64,000 nt of DNA from Fratercula arctica (Eukaryota > Chordata > Aves > Charadriiformes > Alcidae). The notes beneath the pieces were generated by a model. That model had not been told where the DNA came from, searched no databases, and worked only from the letters and a program-made list of their open reading frames with translations. The stretch spans positions 4,462,100 to 4,526,099 of the forward strand of contig CANTUZ010000025.1 in the NCBI GenBank assembly GCA_947846985.1, written 5' to 3'. Position numbers and translations under genes: made by a program. Each line of letters opens with the position of its first letter. Within the stretch, counting starts at the first letter, position 1. Shown here piece by piece: positions 1-11,525 of the stretch.

Positions 1-5
1 CTCGT

Positions 6-23
6 GCCCCACGTTGGGCACCA
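6..23 (-). other. Primer-binding site, tRNA-Lys1,2 type
   Basis: Read on the minus strand this is TGGTGCCCAACGTGGGGC, one mismatch from the canonical tRNA-Lys1,2 primer-binding site. It lies 7 nt beyond the end of the LTR at 31-434, as expected just inside a 5' LTR. It implies that a second retroviral internal region begins here and runs off the left edge of the window. Confidence 0.75.
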
Positions 24-30
24 ATTAATC

Positions 31-434
31 TGTTGTGGTTTAGGCCAGGTTGGCCAAGGACAAGATGACAGATGCTCTCTCCCACCTCTCACTCCAAGGA
101 GAGGAAGAAGAGAGATAGGGTTTAGAGTTTAGAAAAACTAAACTACTTTAATGAAATATTAATAATAAAATAAAGAGAAAATAATGAAATAGATACAAAA
201 TGTACAAATATACACAAAATGGGCCCTGGGCTGTCTACTATTTATAGAGTAAGATGATTGACCTATAGTCACATTTGCATAGCAACAAGAAGTCTAGTTC
301 CCTATTACAGACAGCATTTGGCTATGTTGCCATCCATCCCCCAAAGTCCAGGTGCAACCTATCACAACTCCCACTGACAGTTATGGCTTGAGCAGGAGCC
401 AGGGAGGGGGGAAGGGGGAGAGCACACCGCCACA
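31..434 (-). repeat. ERV LTR between env/PPT and a PBS
   Basis: On the minus strand the element begins TGTGGCGG and ends CCACAACA, giving TG...CA ends. It is preceded on that strand by a purine-rich tract (complement of 435-446, AGGGTGGAG) and by env, so it is the 3' LTR of the element at 435-3093. It is followed by a primer-binding site at 6-23, so it also serves as a 5' LTR for whatever lies to the left. The U5-side half resembles the LTR-C copies at 24408, 42102 and 57705; the U3-side half resembles LTR-D at 62992-63767. Confidence 0.75.
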
Positions 435-469
435 CTCCACCCTGTGACTATAGTCAATTCATCTTACCT

Positions 470-2707
470 TCACAGAGTGGTGGTATGGTCACCTCTTGCC
501 TTTGTGCTATAAATACTATATTGATAATTTGTGCACTTAGAGATCCACAGTAAGTAGACAATAAAGCACTGCTGTTTGTTATTCGTTAATTTATTTGTTT
601 GATCATGTACCAAATCTTTATATATAACATAACTATAAGCAACAAACATAAAAGTTAGAACCAGCAAAATCACAACTGAATGTAAGCATACGATTAAACA
701 CTCCCATTGCTGTTGGTGACCATCCAAGAAGAATTTCCCACCAATGGTGTTCTCCATCCTTCTTCACTCTTTCCAAGACACCGTGTATCATGCTGAATGG
801 TGATTAGAATTTTGTGTCCATTGTTTTGTATTCATTCTAGCAGCTACACAGGTCATTGTGTCGTAGTAGTTTCTTCACCAATGTAAGATTCATTCTGATG
901 GGGGTAGGCAATAAATCTTGAATCAATGTATAATTAGATTTTAACAATTGATAAATTGTAACAGGAGCTGAATAACTGAAGTCACATACCCTAACTTTAG
1001 TAAAGTTACAAACACAAATATTTGAGTGATTACTTGTATCTACAGTGACATTATCTACGAATATAGTATTACAAAGGGTTCTCATACAAACACATCCTTT
1101 TCCAATATATACAAGTACAGTTTCAGGATTTTAATTGAGATGTATTTCAAAATGACAAACATTTGTTCAGTGTCAAGACAAACATCTTGGGCTTTGATGG
1201 TGTTACTCTCACAAATAAATCCTTGTTGTTCCTGTACAACACATGCATTAATATCAACGGTCTGCCATTTGTTCCCATTCCATTGGGCCCACATTCTATC
1301 TTCTAATGGATATAGTGCCATTGTGATTTAATCCTAGTGCAATGATTGGGTATATGGTGTATACTGAAGCATTGTGTATTGTTAGGACAAAAGCTGTAGC
1401 CTTGTTGTTGATGGGGTTATAAGTAAAATTGACTAAATACCACCAGGACTGGAATTCCCTTTCAAATTCAGTTGCATTATCCCAGATTACTTTTTGAATT
1501 TCAGTGGGTAAGGTACCTTCTTCACCTTCTCGTACAATTGCTGCTACTGTAGATTGCATCCACAGCTGAGCTTGGATACAACTAAGAGCTAGAGAAACAT
1601 TGGTTTGGGCTACACCAAGTGCATCCACAATCAATTGGTGATCCCTTTCATTAATTCTTTCCCACTGAGGCAATATATCAGATAAGAGCCATTGGTTAGT
1701 TCCCAGTGCTAATAGAGAAGACCACGGTGGGTGTTCCAATTTGTTTAAATCACTTGTTGTTGTGCTCAGTTTATTTATGAGTGCTTTGGCATCTATACTG
1801 TTTAAGACTCCCAATCCTGTCCCTATGATACCGGTCGCATCTCTCCTTGTTCGTCTTGGAGAGGTGAGTGTTCGCCCATGTAACCATGCTAACCATCCTG
1901 CATAGGATGTACTCAGGAGTGATGAACAGGTCGGTTCGATGGTAGAGATGTTAATTTGCATCAGTAGTTCTACTTGTTTAAGAGACCATGATGGATTAAA
2001 TAACACTCGTTGTTGGCCTGTATTTTTGATCACATATGGTCCAATTTCAGAAATTTGTGGGGACAGAGTTTTCTCATCCTTTACAATCAGTGCAGATGTT
2101 GCTGTACGAGACTCAGTAATGTCAGTTTTAAATTTAAATGATAGTCCCACGCTATGGTGAGCCCAGAGGCAGACTACAAAAACAGGTTGTACTAAGGTAA
2201 AATTGGGTTTGATACAGTGCTGTACACCAAAATATGAGATGCCCTCTCATGGGTCAACCCATTGATTATCCAGCACCCTATTTTAATTCTTTTCCGTGCT
2301 GTTCCCTGAAGTCGGGAAACTTTATTATCAGGTTTATCTTTATCCCAGCTCCATTCATTTTCTAAGTATACTTTGCTTCCATGCATGACCCCAGTGGAAA
2401 GATTTAAATCTCCCTTCCTAGAGTGTATTCCCATACTCCCGGTATACTTAACACGAGCTTGAGACCATGGCCATTCTAGAGTTCTTTGACCACAGGTTAG
2501 AAGCAGCATTGTTAGGGTTTGGAATATTAACATGAACACAGCATTTCTGTTTGCCATCCTGCAGGGTGCTGTAAGAGAAAACAAAGACTTGTTTTGGTGG
2601 GGAGAGGCCGAACAGGTTATCTCATTAAAAAGAAGGAAAAATCCATCGTGCACTAATTCTGCTATCGATACCACTGCTATCAATAGCTTCCCAGACACAT
2701 GGGCCAT
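470..2707 (-). pseudogene. env: Broken retroviral env (SU and long TM)
   Basis: Envelope glycoprotein remnant spread over consecutive minus-strand frames 2707-2192, 2150-1296, 1321-1082, 1085-837 and 757-470. The first frame includes a hydrophobic leader (FMLIFQTLTMLLLTCG). The second holds a basic furin-like cleavage site RRTRR at about 1857-1843, followed by a glycine-rich fusion-peptide-like stretch (ATGIIGTGLGVLN). Several N-glycosylation sequons follow, and 757-470 encodes the membrane anchor (VVILLVLTFMFVAYSYVIY). SU before the cleavage site is only about 260 codons, while TM is about 460, an unusual ratio. I see no CX6CC motif. The frames are separated by frameshifts and stops, so no Env is made. 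The retroviral class is uncertain; the following LTR and 5 bp duplications in related LTRs argue against class II. Confidence 0.7.
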
Positions 2708-2843
2708 GAGGTTTAGTTAAGGTCATAGGCACAATACCTATGGCTGGTAAATTGACCATCACAGGCTGTCCTGGCTGTAATGTTGTCGGATATTCTTTTT
2801 CCTCAGTGGATGGGGCACTGAGCTCAGTTTTTACAAAGAATGC

Positions 2844-3093
2844 TCAACTAATAGGGCTTCCAGTGGGCCCATATCGATTATTTAATTGATGGACTACTTT
2901 GGAAAGTCTCCTATCCCATTGAGCCTCATGTGGTTTGAGATTCCTTTTCAATAAGCAATTAGCTCTTTCTACCATCCCATTTGATTGAGGGTAGTATGGG
3001 GTGTGGAATACCCATTTAATTCCCTCTTGTTTTGCCCAGTTTTGCACTTCTTTACATGAAAAATGTGATCCATTATCACTTTGGATAACATCA
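2844..3093 (-). pseudogene. pol: Integrase C-terminal fragment
   Basis: Minus-strand frame containing the second catalytic aspartate in SDNGSHF (about 3078-3058), the WVFHTPYYPQSNGMVERAN block with the catalytic glutamate, and the conserved LNNRYGPTGSPIS tail typical of retroviral integrases. The first catalytic aspartate and everything upstream are missing, because the frame runs directly into LTR sequence near 3093. It precedes env in the normal pol-env order. The fragment cannot be functional. Confidence 0.8.
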
Positions 3094-3789
3094 GGAGTAG
3101 GTAGAAGGGAGAGAGAATTAGAGAGAGAGAACTTATGGGTTGAAAAGAAACTAAACTACTTTAATGAAATATTAACAGTAGAAAGAAAAGATAACTATTA
3201 AGAAGAAAATAATGAAATATATACAACATATACAAAACCAGCATTGAGCTCCCAGGATGATGATCACATCACCGGCAGGCACTGGGAAAGTCACAGACTG
3301 GACTCAGCAATGGATGGGAACTGGATTCCAGATCTGGATTCAGGAACGCATGGATCGGGATGAAAGGCAGACGAACAGACAGATTCCTCTTCAGACACCA
3401 GCCACTGAAGAAAGAGGGCTGATAGCTTTTACATTGAGCATGAGGCAGATGGGATGGAATACCCTGTTGGTCAATTTTTGGGTCACCTGTCCTGTCTGCT
3501 TCTCCCCACAGGTGCAACCCCTCTACGCTTTTCTGTTTCCGACTATCCAATGGGGCAAATAACAAAGTTAGCTGACCTTGGTTGTTATAGCAATAAGTCT
3601 AAGCAGGAGCCTCTCTGCATACCATTCCTTGATATTCACTATAAGCATCAGGCATTGTCACTCTAGAAGCAGACACTCTCTGAAGAATATACTGTTAATT
3701 TCAGAAAGTGCAGTTAGTTCGAAGAGGCTTAACTGAAAAGTAAAATTACTGAAAAGAAAATTCGTTCTGTTCTACCTCAAACCAGGACA
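3094..3789 (-). repeat. LTR-C copy joined directly to integrase
   Basis: Same family as the solo LTRs at 24408-31256 and 42102-42829: shared 'actactttaatgaaatatta', 'ggcactgggaaagtc' and a terminal 'ctcaaaccaggaca' at 3789. Its inner (U5) end is missing, so integrase sequence abuts it. This is best read as the 5' LTR of the 31-3789 provirus after a deletion that removed the LTR end, gag and most of pol. Confidence 0.7.
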
Positions 3790-5504
3790 CATAGGATATG
3801 TAATTTACTTACCTCAAAAAAGTGAAATGTAAAAAGACAAGTGCAGTAGGATGTGACTTGGGAATTACTGAAGGAACCCATGTAACTAGGACAAATGGAA
3901 AACACGGTAAAGAATAATTATTGGTTGACTTCATTGGATGGTTGCAGCTGATGATGTGGAAAATGGAAAAACGCAGTTCATTCTTCTCTGCAAGTTTTAA
4001 ACCTTAGCAGAGAAACCATTACTCATGGCAGATGCTTCATTTTAAGAGTTATCTGATAGTATTAACATTACTATATGTCCTTTAAAGCACTTATTAACTG
4101 CAATCAAATTTAACTTTAAAGATGCAGTACTTTGGTAACTGATTTTCATTGTGCTAGCATTAATGCAGATGAGAAAGGACTAGAATTTATAGACAGTCTA
4201 AATGTATTTTTAGAAGTTTACTTCATAGAGACACTAATTCAAAATATTCTAAAATATATTGCATCCTCATTTGTAACGGACATGTTTAATCGTGTTCCAG
4301 GGCACAAAGTCTGTATCTAGGCATTCCTAAACAGAGGTTTCAATCTGATTTCCTAGGGAAATGGGACTTATGTGATGAGATTGATTGTATCTGACTTCGG
4401 GCCTTCTGTCTGATTTTGGTTGAATTCAAGGTTGAGTTAAAACAATTAAAATTCTCTGCCTCGGTGACTTTAGTGCTGCTAGATGGTTAAAATGGATAAA
4501 GGAGGGAGTTTGTCGAAGTACCCCAATTGAGATAAAAGCAAAGAATTAACAGAGGAGAGGCTCCTTTCAAAGTACCTACTGTAGGAACTGGGGTTCAGTC
4601 AGTCACAAAATATAACTGTGGGAAACCAGGGAGTGATTTAGCTGTCCATACATGAGCATGTAGCATCATATGCTTAGATACCTAGGAGCATAAAACATCT
4701 GATTTTCTGCTTGCTCCCTGGAAGGGCATAGGTTTCTCTTAGATTTTATATATTATCTGCCATCCTTTATCTACAAGTATCTCCAATACTCTGTGGTACG
4801 TAGGATGGCATGAGATGCTTCCTTGTAGGCAGTTAAATCATCCCCCAGGTCCCCATGTTCCCCCAGTTTTATTGCCCATATAGCAGTGTGTTTCATATTT
4901 TTATTAGATGCATCTTTCTGTGGGAGGGGAAGAGGATAAGGAAGTTACTTTTGAGTAAGAAGATTGCCCACTTCGGGGATTAAAGTTGTGTGATGTTTTA
5001 CAGGAACAAATATAAATCATGCTGTGTGAATTAACAGCTCTCCACTTGGAAGTCAGGAAGTCACTTCTCAGACCATCACCTTCCCTTTCTTCCCTGCCAC
5101 ACAAAGGGTGTGCATGTGTTTGGTTGTGGGTTGTGTACGTTTGTTGACATAAGAATATGTGGGACCTTTTGAAGGATTTTTTTTACACTAAAATTCTTCA
5201 GTATGTCTTATTTTGTTTAAAAATTGCCAGATGACTAATGAAACTGTTTCCAAGTAATACCACTCTCTTGAATGGCAGAGGTCACATTCTGGTTTACGTC
5301 ATAGCACAAGTGTATATTAATAATAATTAGTAACTAGCATTACTGTTTATAAGGAGACCTAAGGGAGTGTTCTACTTTCCTGCAAATTCATGAACCATGG
5401 CTTCCTTTTACTATAAAAACTTCTAAGTTTCTCTAGCATGACGTAGTTTTGGCAGCGGGGGGAGGGGGGGGGATCAGGGGGTTGCAGGGATGGCTTCTGT
5501 GAGA
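3790..5504. other. No recognised feature
   Basis: AT-rich sequence without a convincing reading frame, CR1 signature or LTR ends. The short frames here lack recognisable motifs. A poly-G run at about 5457-5475 precedes the next LTR. Confidence 0.5.
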
Positions 5505-6310
5505 AGAGGCACGGGGCTGCTCCCATACTAGTTCCAGCCAGCTTCAAAATGGACCCACAGCTGGTCAAAGCTGAGCCAATCAGCAAAGCTGGTGATGCCT
5601 CTGTGAAAATATATTTAAGAAAGGGTAAAAGTGCTGCACAGTAGCTGTGAGAGAAAGGAGTGAGAAAGAGGAGTGAGAAAATAAATGTGAGAGAAAGTCC
5701 TGCAGGCACCAAGGTCAGGGAAGAAGGAGGGGGAGGAGGTGCTCCAGGCGTTGGAGCAGATTCCCCTGCAGTCTATGGAGAAGACCATGGTGAAGCAGGT
5801 GGTTGTCCCCCTGCAGCCCATGGAGAGGACCATGCTGGAGTAGATATTCACCCTTCAGCCTGTGGAGGACTGCATGCCAGAGCAGGTGGATGTGCCCTGA
5901 AGGAAGCTGCAGCCCATGGAGAGCTCACATAGGGGAAGGCTCCTGGCAGTAACTGTGGCCAGTGGGGGAGCCATGCTAGAGCAGTCTTTTCCTGAAGGAC
6001 TGTAGCCCATGGGAGGGACCCCGCACTGGAGCAGGAAAAAAGGTGTGAGGAGGAAGGAGCAGCACAGATGAAGTGTTAAGAACTGACTGTAAACCCCCCC
6101 ATTTGCCTCAGTCCTGTGCTGCTTGGGGTGGGAGGAGGTAGAAAAGTTGGGAATGAAGTAGTGAAGTTGAGCCTGGGAAGAAGGAGGTTGTGTGAAGGTT
6201 TTTTTTAGTGTTGTCTTTGTTTCTGACTATCCTACTTTATTTTTAATTGGCAATAAATTAAATTAATTTTCCCCAGGTAGAGTCTGTTTTGCCCATGACT
6301 CCATAACTGT
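5505..6310 (+). repeat. LTR-K copy
   Basis: Matches the LTR at 50355-51296 along its length: 'aaagctgagccaatcagc', TATA-like 'tatttaagaaaggg' (~5613), a run of diverged repeats around 'gcagcccatggagagg', 'caataaatt' polyadenylation signal (~6252) and 'ttttccccaggtagagtctgttttgcc'. The 3' end is truncated before the 'cccaccaca' terminus. The 90-codon frame at 5660-5932 lies inside these LTR repeats and is not taken as a gene. Confidence 0.7.
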
Positions 6311-8249
6311 GGAGTTCTAGTCTCTTCTAACAAAATCAGGAACTTCTCAGTGATGATAATTTGTTATGTATTTTCAAAAAAAATGCCAGATCTGTACCTT
6401 CTGGAATTCTTTGAGGCTCTTTCTCATGAGATGGTCTTTCACCTAAAATGTTTTAATTTTGTAGTTCTTATTTCTATGCCGCATTTAACACACATAAATG
6501 CACAAGGTCATAGCACATAAGTAATCAGGCAGAATTTTATGGCATTATCAATAGTTGGGCAACAGCCCAATTGGGCCAGTAGTTAATTCATTGCATCTAG
6601 TTCTCCTCTCACTTTACAATGATATAAATCATATTGGCATAAGCAAGACATATCAAGAAGTGATCTGATAATAAAAAGGAAGGACTGTGATGATAAAAAA
6701 ATAATTAATGATAATTAAAGCTAATAAGTGATGACTCCAGACTTAAGTTTTGGTTTTTTATATAAAGAATTGTATATACATGCAGATACAAGGAAGATAT
6801 GTACAAGTGGTTAACATTCTTTTTGCTTTTCAGAGTAATAATACTTTAATATTTTAAGACTTTAATATTCTGCAGAACAAACATCCTTTCTGCTCCCCAT
6901 ACTCCAGCCTTCTTTGTGGCTGCAAAGGCATTATTTATTGGCAGCTGAAATGAAACCGAGATTGGTAAACAAATCTGTTAATGGTGCACAAAGTGGAGCA
7001 GAGTCCAGTTCACTTATTCTTTGTACTTTGCTTTGTATGATAGATAAAAAGTGTTAAAACATTATTTTTGAGACTGCAACAAAGTCACTGAAAGGCTGCC
7101 ATGGCTGAATATGTTATCTCACCCACCCAGCTCCTCTGTCAGAAGTTGCTGCTTCTGTGTCAGACTCAGCATGGGAAACATAGGCCTCTGACGCCTGAGT
7201 TCAGATTGGCAAATTTGTGTCTGTAACTGTCACAATAAAATTAGCCAGAGTTCATAGCTCAGAGTCCTTGGCCAGTAAAATAAGGAAAAAATTACTCTGA
7301 ATCCATAAATTGTCATTTCTATATTATACGTGTCTCAAAAGCTTTAAGAATCTAATGGTTAAAACAACATAAAATTCTGCATTTTCTTATTTGGCATAAG
7401 GAGACACAAACTGAATCAGTCCTGAGAGGAAGATAGTTGAAAATGTGTGTTGCAGGTGGAGACTTTTGATATCTCCACACAACTGACTGTATAGAAGATG
7501 TATACAGCGAAAGACTGTAAGACTCTTTTTCCTGACAGCTTTTTCCAGTTAATGATGTTTCATTGTGCAGTCTTCCTTGCATATTTGTGTTTTATTTAAA
7601 AATAAATGAGCGTGTATCTGTGTGTGCAGTTGAAAAATCCTTATTCTTAAAAGACAGAAATATTTTCTGTAGTACGGGACTGGCTCCTTCCAATGGAAAA
7701 TTTAAGAATTTTTTAATGGAAAGTTTAATGGGTATTTTTCTAAAGGTAAATTGGCAAATTTCTATGCTGCTGCAATTAAATATTTTAATGAACAAAAAAA
7801 TCCCAAATAAATGGCAGATGAAAAGACCAATTAGTAGCAACCCAGACAAAAATCACTTAAATCAGCATCTGCTCTCATGTTAAAAATGAAAAAGCCACTT
7901 CAGAAAGGGAAGCAGCTAGAAACCTCCTCAAGGCCTGCTCTTTCCTTAGTGTCTGTGACACATTTTGTGAATTTATGATCTGCTGACAAAATTAATTTTT
8001 TGAATAAATTTGCCACAATTAAGAAGTGTTTTTAATGTTAGTCTATTTCCTAGCAAAAACCATGATGCCATGATGCCATTTTTTACTCTTTTTCTTTATG
8101 TGTATTGAAACGCGATACACATTGCTCTTTTCACTAACATAATTTAGATATTGTTATTCTGTAAAAAGTGATTCTAAGAACCATTATAATGATGCTGATA
8201 AGCAAGCCCATTTATCTTAACTTTTTCACGGTATTTTCACGGAATTTTT
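6311..8249. other. AT-rich, no recognised feature
   Basis: No long reading frame, LTR terminus or LINE signature seen on either strand. Short frames at 7352-7883 overlap each other on opposite strands and have no motifs. Confidence 0.5.
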
Positions 8250-10219
8250 TTCAGAGTTGGAAGGGACCTCTAGAGATCATCTAGTCCAACTCCCCTGCTA
8301 AAGCAGGATTGCCCAGAGCACATTACTCAGGACTGCATCCAGGCGGGTCTTGAAAGTCTCCAGAGAAGGGGACTCCACAACCTCCCTGGGCAGCCTGTTC
8401 CAGTGCTCTGTCACCCTCACCGTAAAGAAGTTTTTTCTCATATTTGTTTGGAACTTCCTGTGTTCCAGCTTGTGCCCATTACCCCTCGTCCTGTTACTGG
8501 GAACCACTGAAAAGAGTCTGGCTCCACCCTCCTTAAACCCACCCTTTAGATACCTGTAAACATTAATGAGGGCACGTCTCAGCCTTCTCTTCTCCAGGCT
8601 AAAGAGTCCCAGCTCTCTCAGCCTTTCCTCCTAAGGGAGATGCTCCAGTCCCTCAATCGTCTTTGTTGCCCTACGCTGGACTCTCTCCAGTAGTTCCCTG
8701 TCTCTCTTGAACTGGAGAGCCCAGAGCTGGACACAGTATTCCAGTTGTGACCTCACTGGTGCAGAGTAGAGGGGGAGAATGACCTCCCTTGACCTGCTGG
8801 ACACACTCTTCCCTATGCAACCCAGAATTCCGTTGGCCTTCTTGGCGACAAGGGCACATTGCTGGCTCATGGATAATTTACTGTCTACCAAGACCCCCAG
8901 ATGCTTTTCTTCAGAGCTGCTTTCCAGCAGGTCCACTCCTAACCTATACTGGTGCCTGACATTCTTCCTCCCCAGGTGCAGGACCCTACACTTGTCCCTG
9001 TTGAACCTCATTAGGTTCTTCTCTGCCCAGCTCTCCAACCTGTCTAGGTCACGCTGGATGGCAGCACAGTCCTCTGGGGTGTCAGCCACCCCACCCAGTT
9101 TGGTATCATTAGTGAACTTGCTGAGCATACACTCTGTCCCCTCGTCCAGGTCGTTGATGAATACGTTAAACAATACTGGTCCAAGTACTGACCCCTGGGG
9201 GACACCACTGGTTACAGGCCTCCAACTTGACCCTGCTCCATTAATCACAACCCTCTGAGTCCTGTCACACAGCCAGCTCTCAATCCACCTCACTGTCCCC
9301 TCGTCTAGTCCACACTTCCTCGGTTTCCTAAGGAGGATGTTATGAGAGACAGTGTCAAAAGCCTTGCTGAAGTCAAGGTAGATGACATCTGCTGCTCTGC
9401 CCTCATCTAGCCAACCAGTTATAACATCATAGAAGGCTATGAGATTGGTCAAGCATGATTTACCCTTGGTAAATCCATGTTGACCACTTCCAATAACTTC
9501 CTGCTCTTGAACGTGCTTGGATATGACATCCAGAACGAGTCGCTCCATTACCTTCCCAGGGACAGAGGTGAGACTAACCGGTCTGTAGTTCCCTGGGTCC
9601 TCCTTCTTGCCCTTTTTGAAGACTGGAGTGATATTGGCCTTCCTCCAGTCCTCAGGCACCTCTCCTGTTCTCCATGACCTTTCAAAGATGATGGAGAGTG
9701 GCCAAGCAATAACATCTGCCAGCTCTCTCAGCACTCGCGGGTGCATCTCATCAGGGCCCATGGACTTATGGATGTCCAGATTGGCCAAGTGGTCTCTAAC
9801 CTGATCTTCCTCTACTGGGGAAAACTCTTCCTCTCTCCAGACCTTCCCCCTTACCTCCAGGGCCTGGTATTCATGAGGGACAGCTTTAGCAGTGAAGACT
9901 GAAGCAAAGAAGGCATTCAGTAGCTCTGCCTTCTCTGTGTCTTCCACCACTAGGGCACCCATCTCATTCGTTAGTGGGCCTACATTTTCCCTAGTCTTCC
10001 TTTTTCTATTGATATACTGAAAGAACCTCTTCTTGTTATCTTTAACCGTGGTGGCCAGGATGAGTTCTGCTTGAGCTTTGGCCCTTCTAATTTTCGCCCT
10101 GCGTAGCTTCACTACATCTTGGTATTTTTCATAAGTAGCCAACCCCCTTTTCCAAAGATCGTAAACTTTCTTTTTTTTCCTGAGGTCCAGCCAAAGCTCT
10201 CTATTTAGCCAGGCTGGGG
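8250..10219 (-). mobile_element. CR1 LINE, 5'-truncated
   Basis: Non-LTR retrotransposon. The 3' end ('gttggaagggacctctagagatcatctagtccaac' on the plus strand) is at the left and the 5' truncation at about 10219. Its reverse transcriptase frame (8631-10142, 503 codons) contains the CR1/Jockey-clade signatures [41 protein letters not shown] and [14 protein letters not shown]. The catalytic box reads FTND where an active copy has F-A-D-D, so one metal-binding Asp is lost. The frame also ends early and the endonuclease domain is missing. Adjacent inverted repeats mark its 5' junction. Confidence 0.9.
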
Positions 10220-10282
10220 AAGATCTTTATCTTTAAGATAAAGATCTTAAAGTTCTTTATCTTCCTGGGGAAGATAAAGAAC
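10220..10282. repeat. Two adjacent short inverted repeats
   Basis: Arms 10220-10233 and 10235-10248 are perfect 14 bp complements around a single base. Arms 10252-10264 and 10270-10282 are perfect 13 bp complements around 5 bases. Both arm sets are variants of 'gaagat(ct)aaagat/ttctttatcttc', so all four arms are related. They sit exactly at the 5' end of the CR1 copy. Confidence 0.85.
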
Positions 10283-10559
10283 AACTTTTATTACAGAATA
10301 CGCTACTCTCTGACTGATTGTCTCTTTGCCTGCGGTCAGTTGTTTTTTCTTGTGAGCCACTTCTGCAACCTCTGTGTTAGACTGGGAGATGAATTTAGAG
10401 GCATGGAGGAATGCCTGCTGCTGTCTGGAGGCTGCACTGCCAACACACAACAAGGAAGCTCTTCTAATGAAGTGAGGCTGAGGGTGCTTGGTGCTTTTTC
10501 TGGATGAGGACATTGAAGGAGTTATCTATTTGTGAAGGTTGGATAACTGATTAGGTCTT

Positions 10560-11095
10560 ATGCTCAATAGCCATCAATTAAAGACTCTACAAAGGCCCAA
10601 CAAAAAGTGGCTTAATAAGATAATTGCTTTAATAAAACAGAATAAGAAGATGAATATTGATAGCAAGTAAATCTTACATCTCTTCAGATGGTGGGCACCC
10701 TGCGTTAGTGCAGCATCAGAGCCTGGATGGATTTTCCCACAGCATGCTGCACAGAGCAGATATTGTCCTTGGAGATAAACTCTGTTTTGGTCATTTGAGT
10801 TATTATATAATTTCTTTACAAGAAAACAACTCTATTCCTAAAGGATGTTTCCATGACAACTTCTTGCTGCACTTTTAGATAAAGGCAAGGCCATGCAGGT
10901 GGCATAATCACAGATATAGAGTAGGAGCTGCCTACAGGCTCTTCTGTTTCAATGAGCTGGCTGAGTTTATTCTTCAGCCGATGAATTTGTGCAGTACAAC
11001 ACAGGCCTGAAAGCCATGCTGTCCGCACAGCACAGGCATGCACCTACTCAGGTTAACTGTTATGTGAATCACTAACTCCTTGATGTACAGTGGTG
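10560..11095. repeat. Direct repeat unit 1
   Basis: Diverged copy of 14490-14790. The best-matching stretch runs from 'ctgcctacaggctcttctgtt' (~10929) through 'tgaatttgtgcagtacaacacaggcctgaa' (~11010), matched at ~14706-14786. Both copies also share 'catgctgcacagagcaga/catgctgggcagacc' and 'ttttggtcatt'. Nature unknown; a minus-strand LTR is possible because the second copy has 'tttattagagct' and 'tttctttattc' blocks that could be reversed polyadenylation signals. Confidence 0.55.
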
Positions 11096-11099
11096 TCTC

Positions 11100-11525
11100 A
11101 ATCAGGATCAATACAGGGGGGAGAGCTCGGGAGACTGAGAGCAAGAGAGAGACTGAAAGACTGGGACATCTGAAGAGTCTGAGAGAGATAGAGGCAGAGT
11201 CCAAGAGAGTGAGAGAGACAGAGACTGGGAGAGACACAGAGAGAGCCTGAGAGACCGAGGGACCAAGGCGTGAGAAAGTGAGGCACAGAGAGACACAGAG
11301 ACACCGATAGACTGAGAGAGAGAGCCCAAGACAGAGATGGAGATGGAGACAGAGATGGAGAGAGAGGCCAAGAGAGTGGCTGAGACAGGCATAAAGAGGC
11401 CGAGTGAGAAAGAAAGAGAGCCCAAAACAGAGGGAAAGAGAGAGGCAGAGAGAGAGGCAGAGGGGCAGAAGGTTGGGAAGCTGGGAAGGCTACACAGTCT
11501 GCTAGGAAGGCTAAACAGCCAGGTA
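11100..11525. repeat. GA-rich low-complexity tract, left part
   Basis: Degenerate (GAGA)n with interspersed 'gagactgagagacagag' units. It is interrupted by a CR1 insertion and resumes at 13908. The long serine/leucine-rich minus-strand frames over it are artefacts of the repeat. Confidence 0.9.

Noticed and set aside
5660..5932. Gly/Ala-rich 90-codon frame
   Set aside because: Lies entirely in LTR-K repeats and is matched by similarly placed frames in the other LTR-K copy at 50500; an LTR by-product, not a gene.
8779..9258. 159-codon plus-strand frame opposite CR1 RT (also 12891-13289 minus and 46833-47090 plus)
   Set aside because: Antisense shadows of the CR1 reverse transcriptase; they recur in every CR1 copy because the sense sequence is conserved.
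10220..10282. Interpretation of the twin hairpins as transcription terminators or a microRNA
   Set aside because: Arms are AT-rich, very short-looped and tied to the LINE junction; no other support for an RNA gene.
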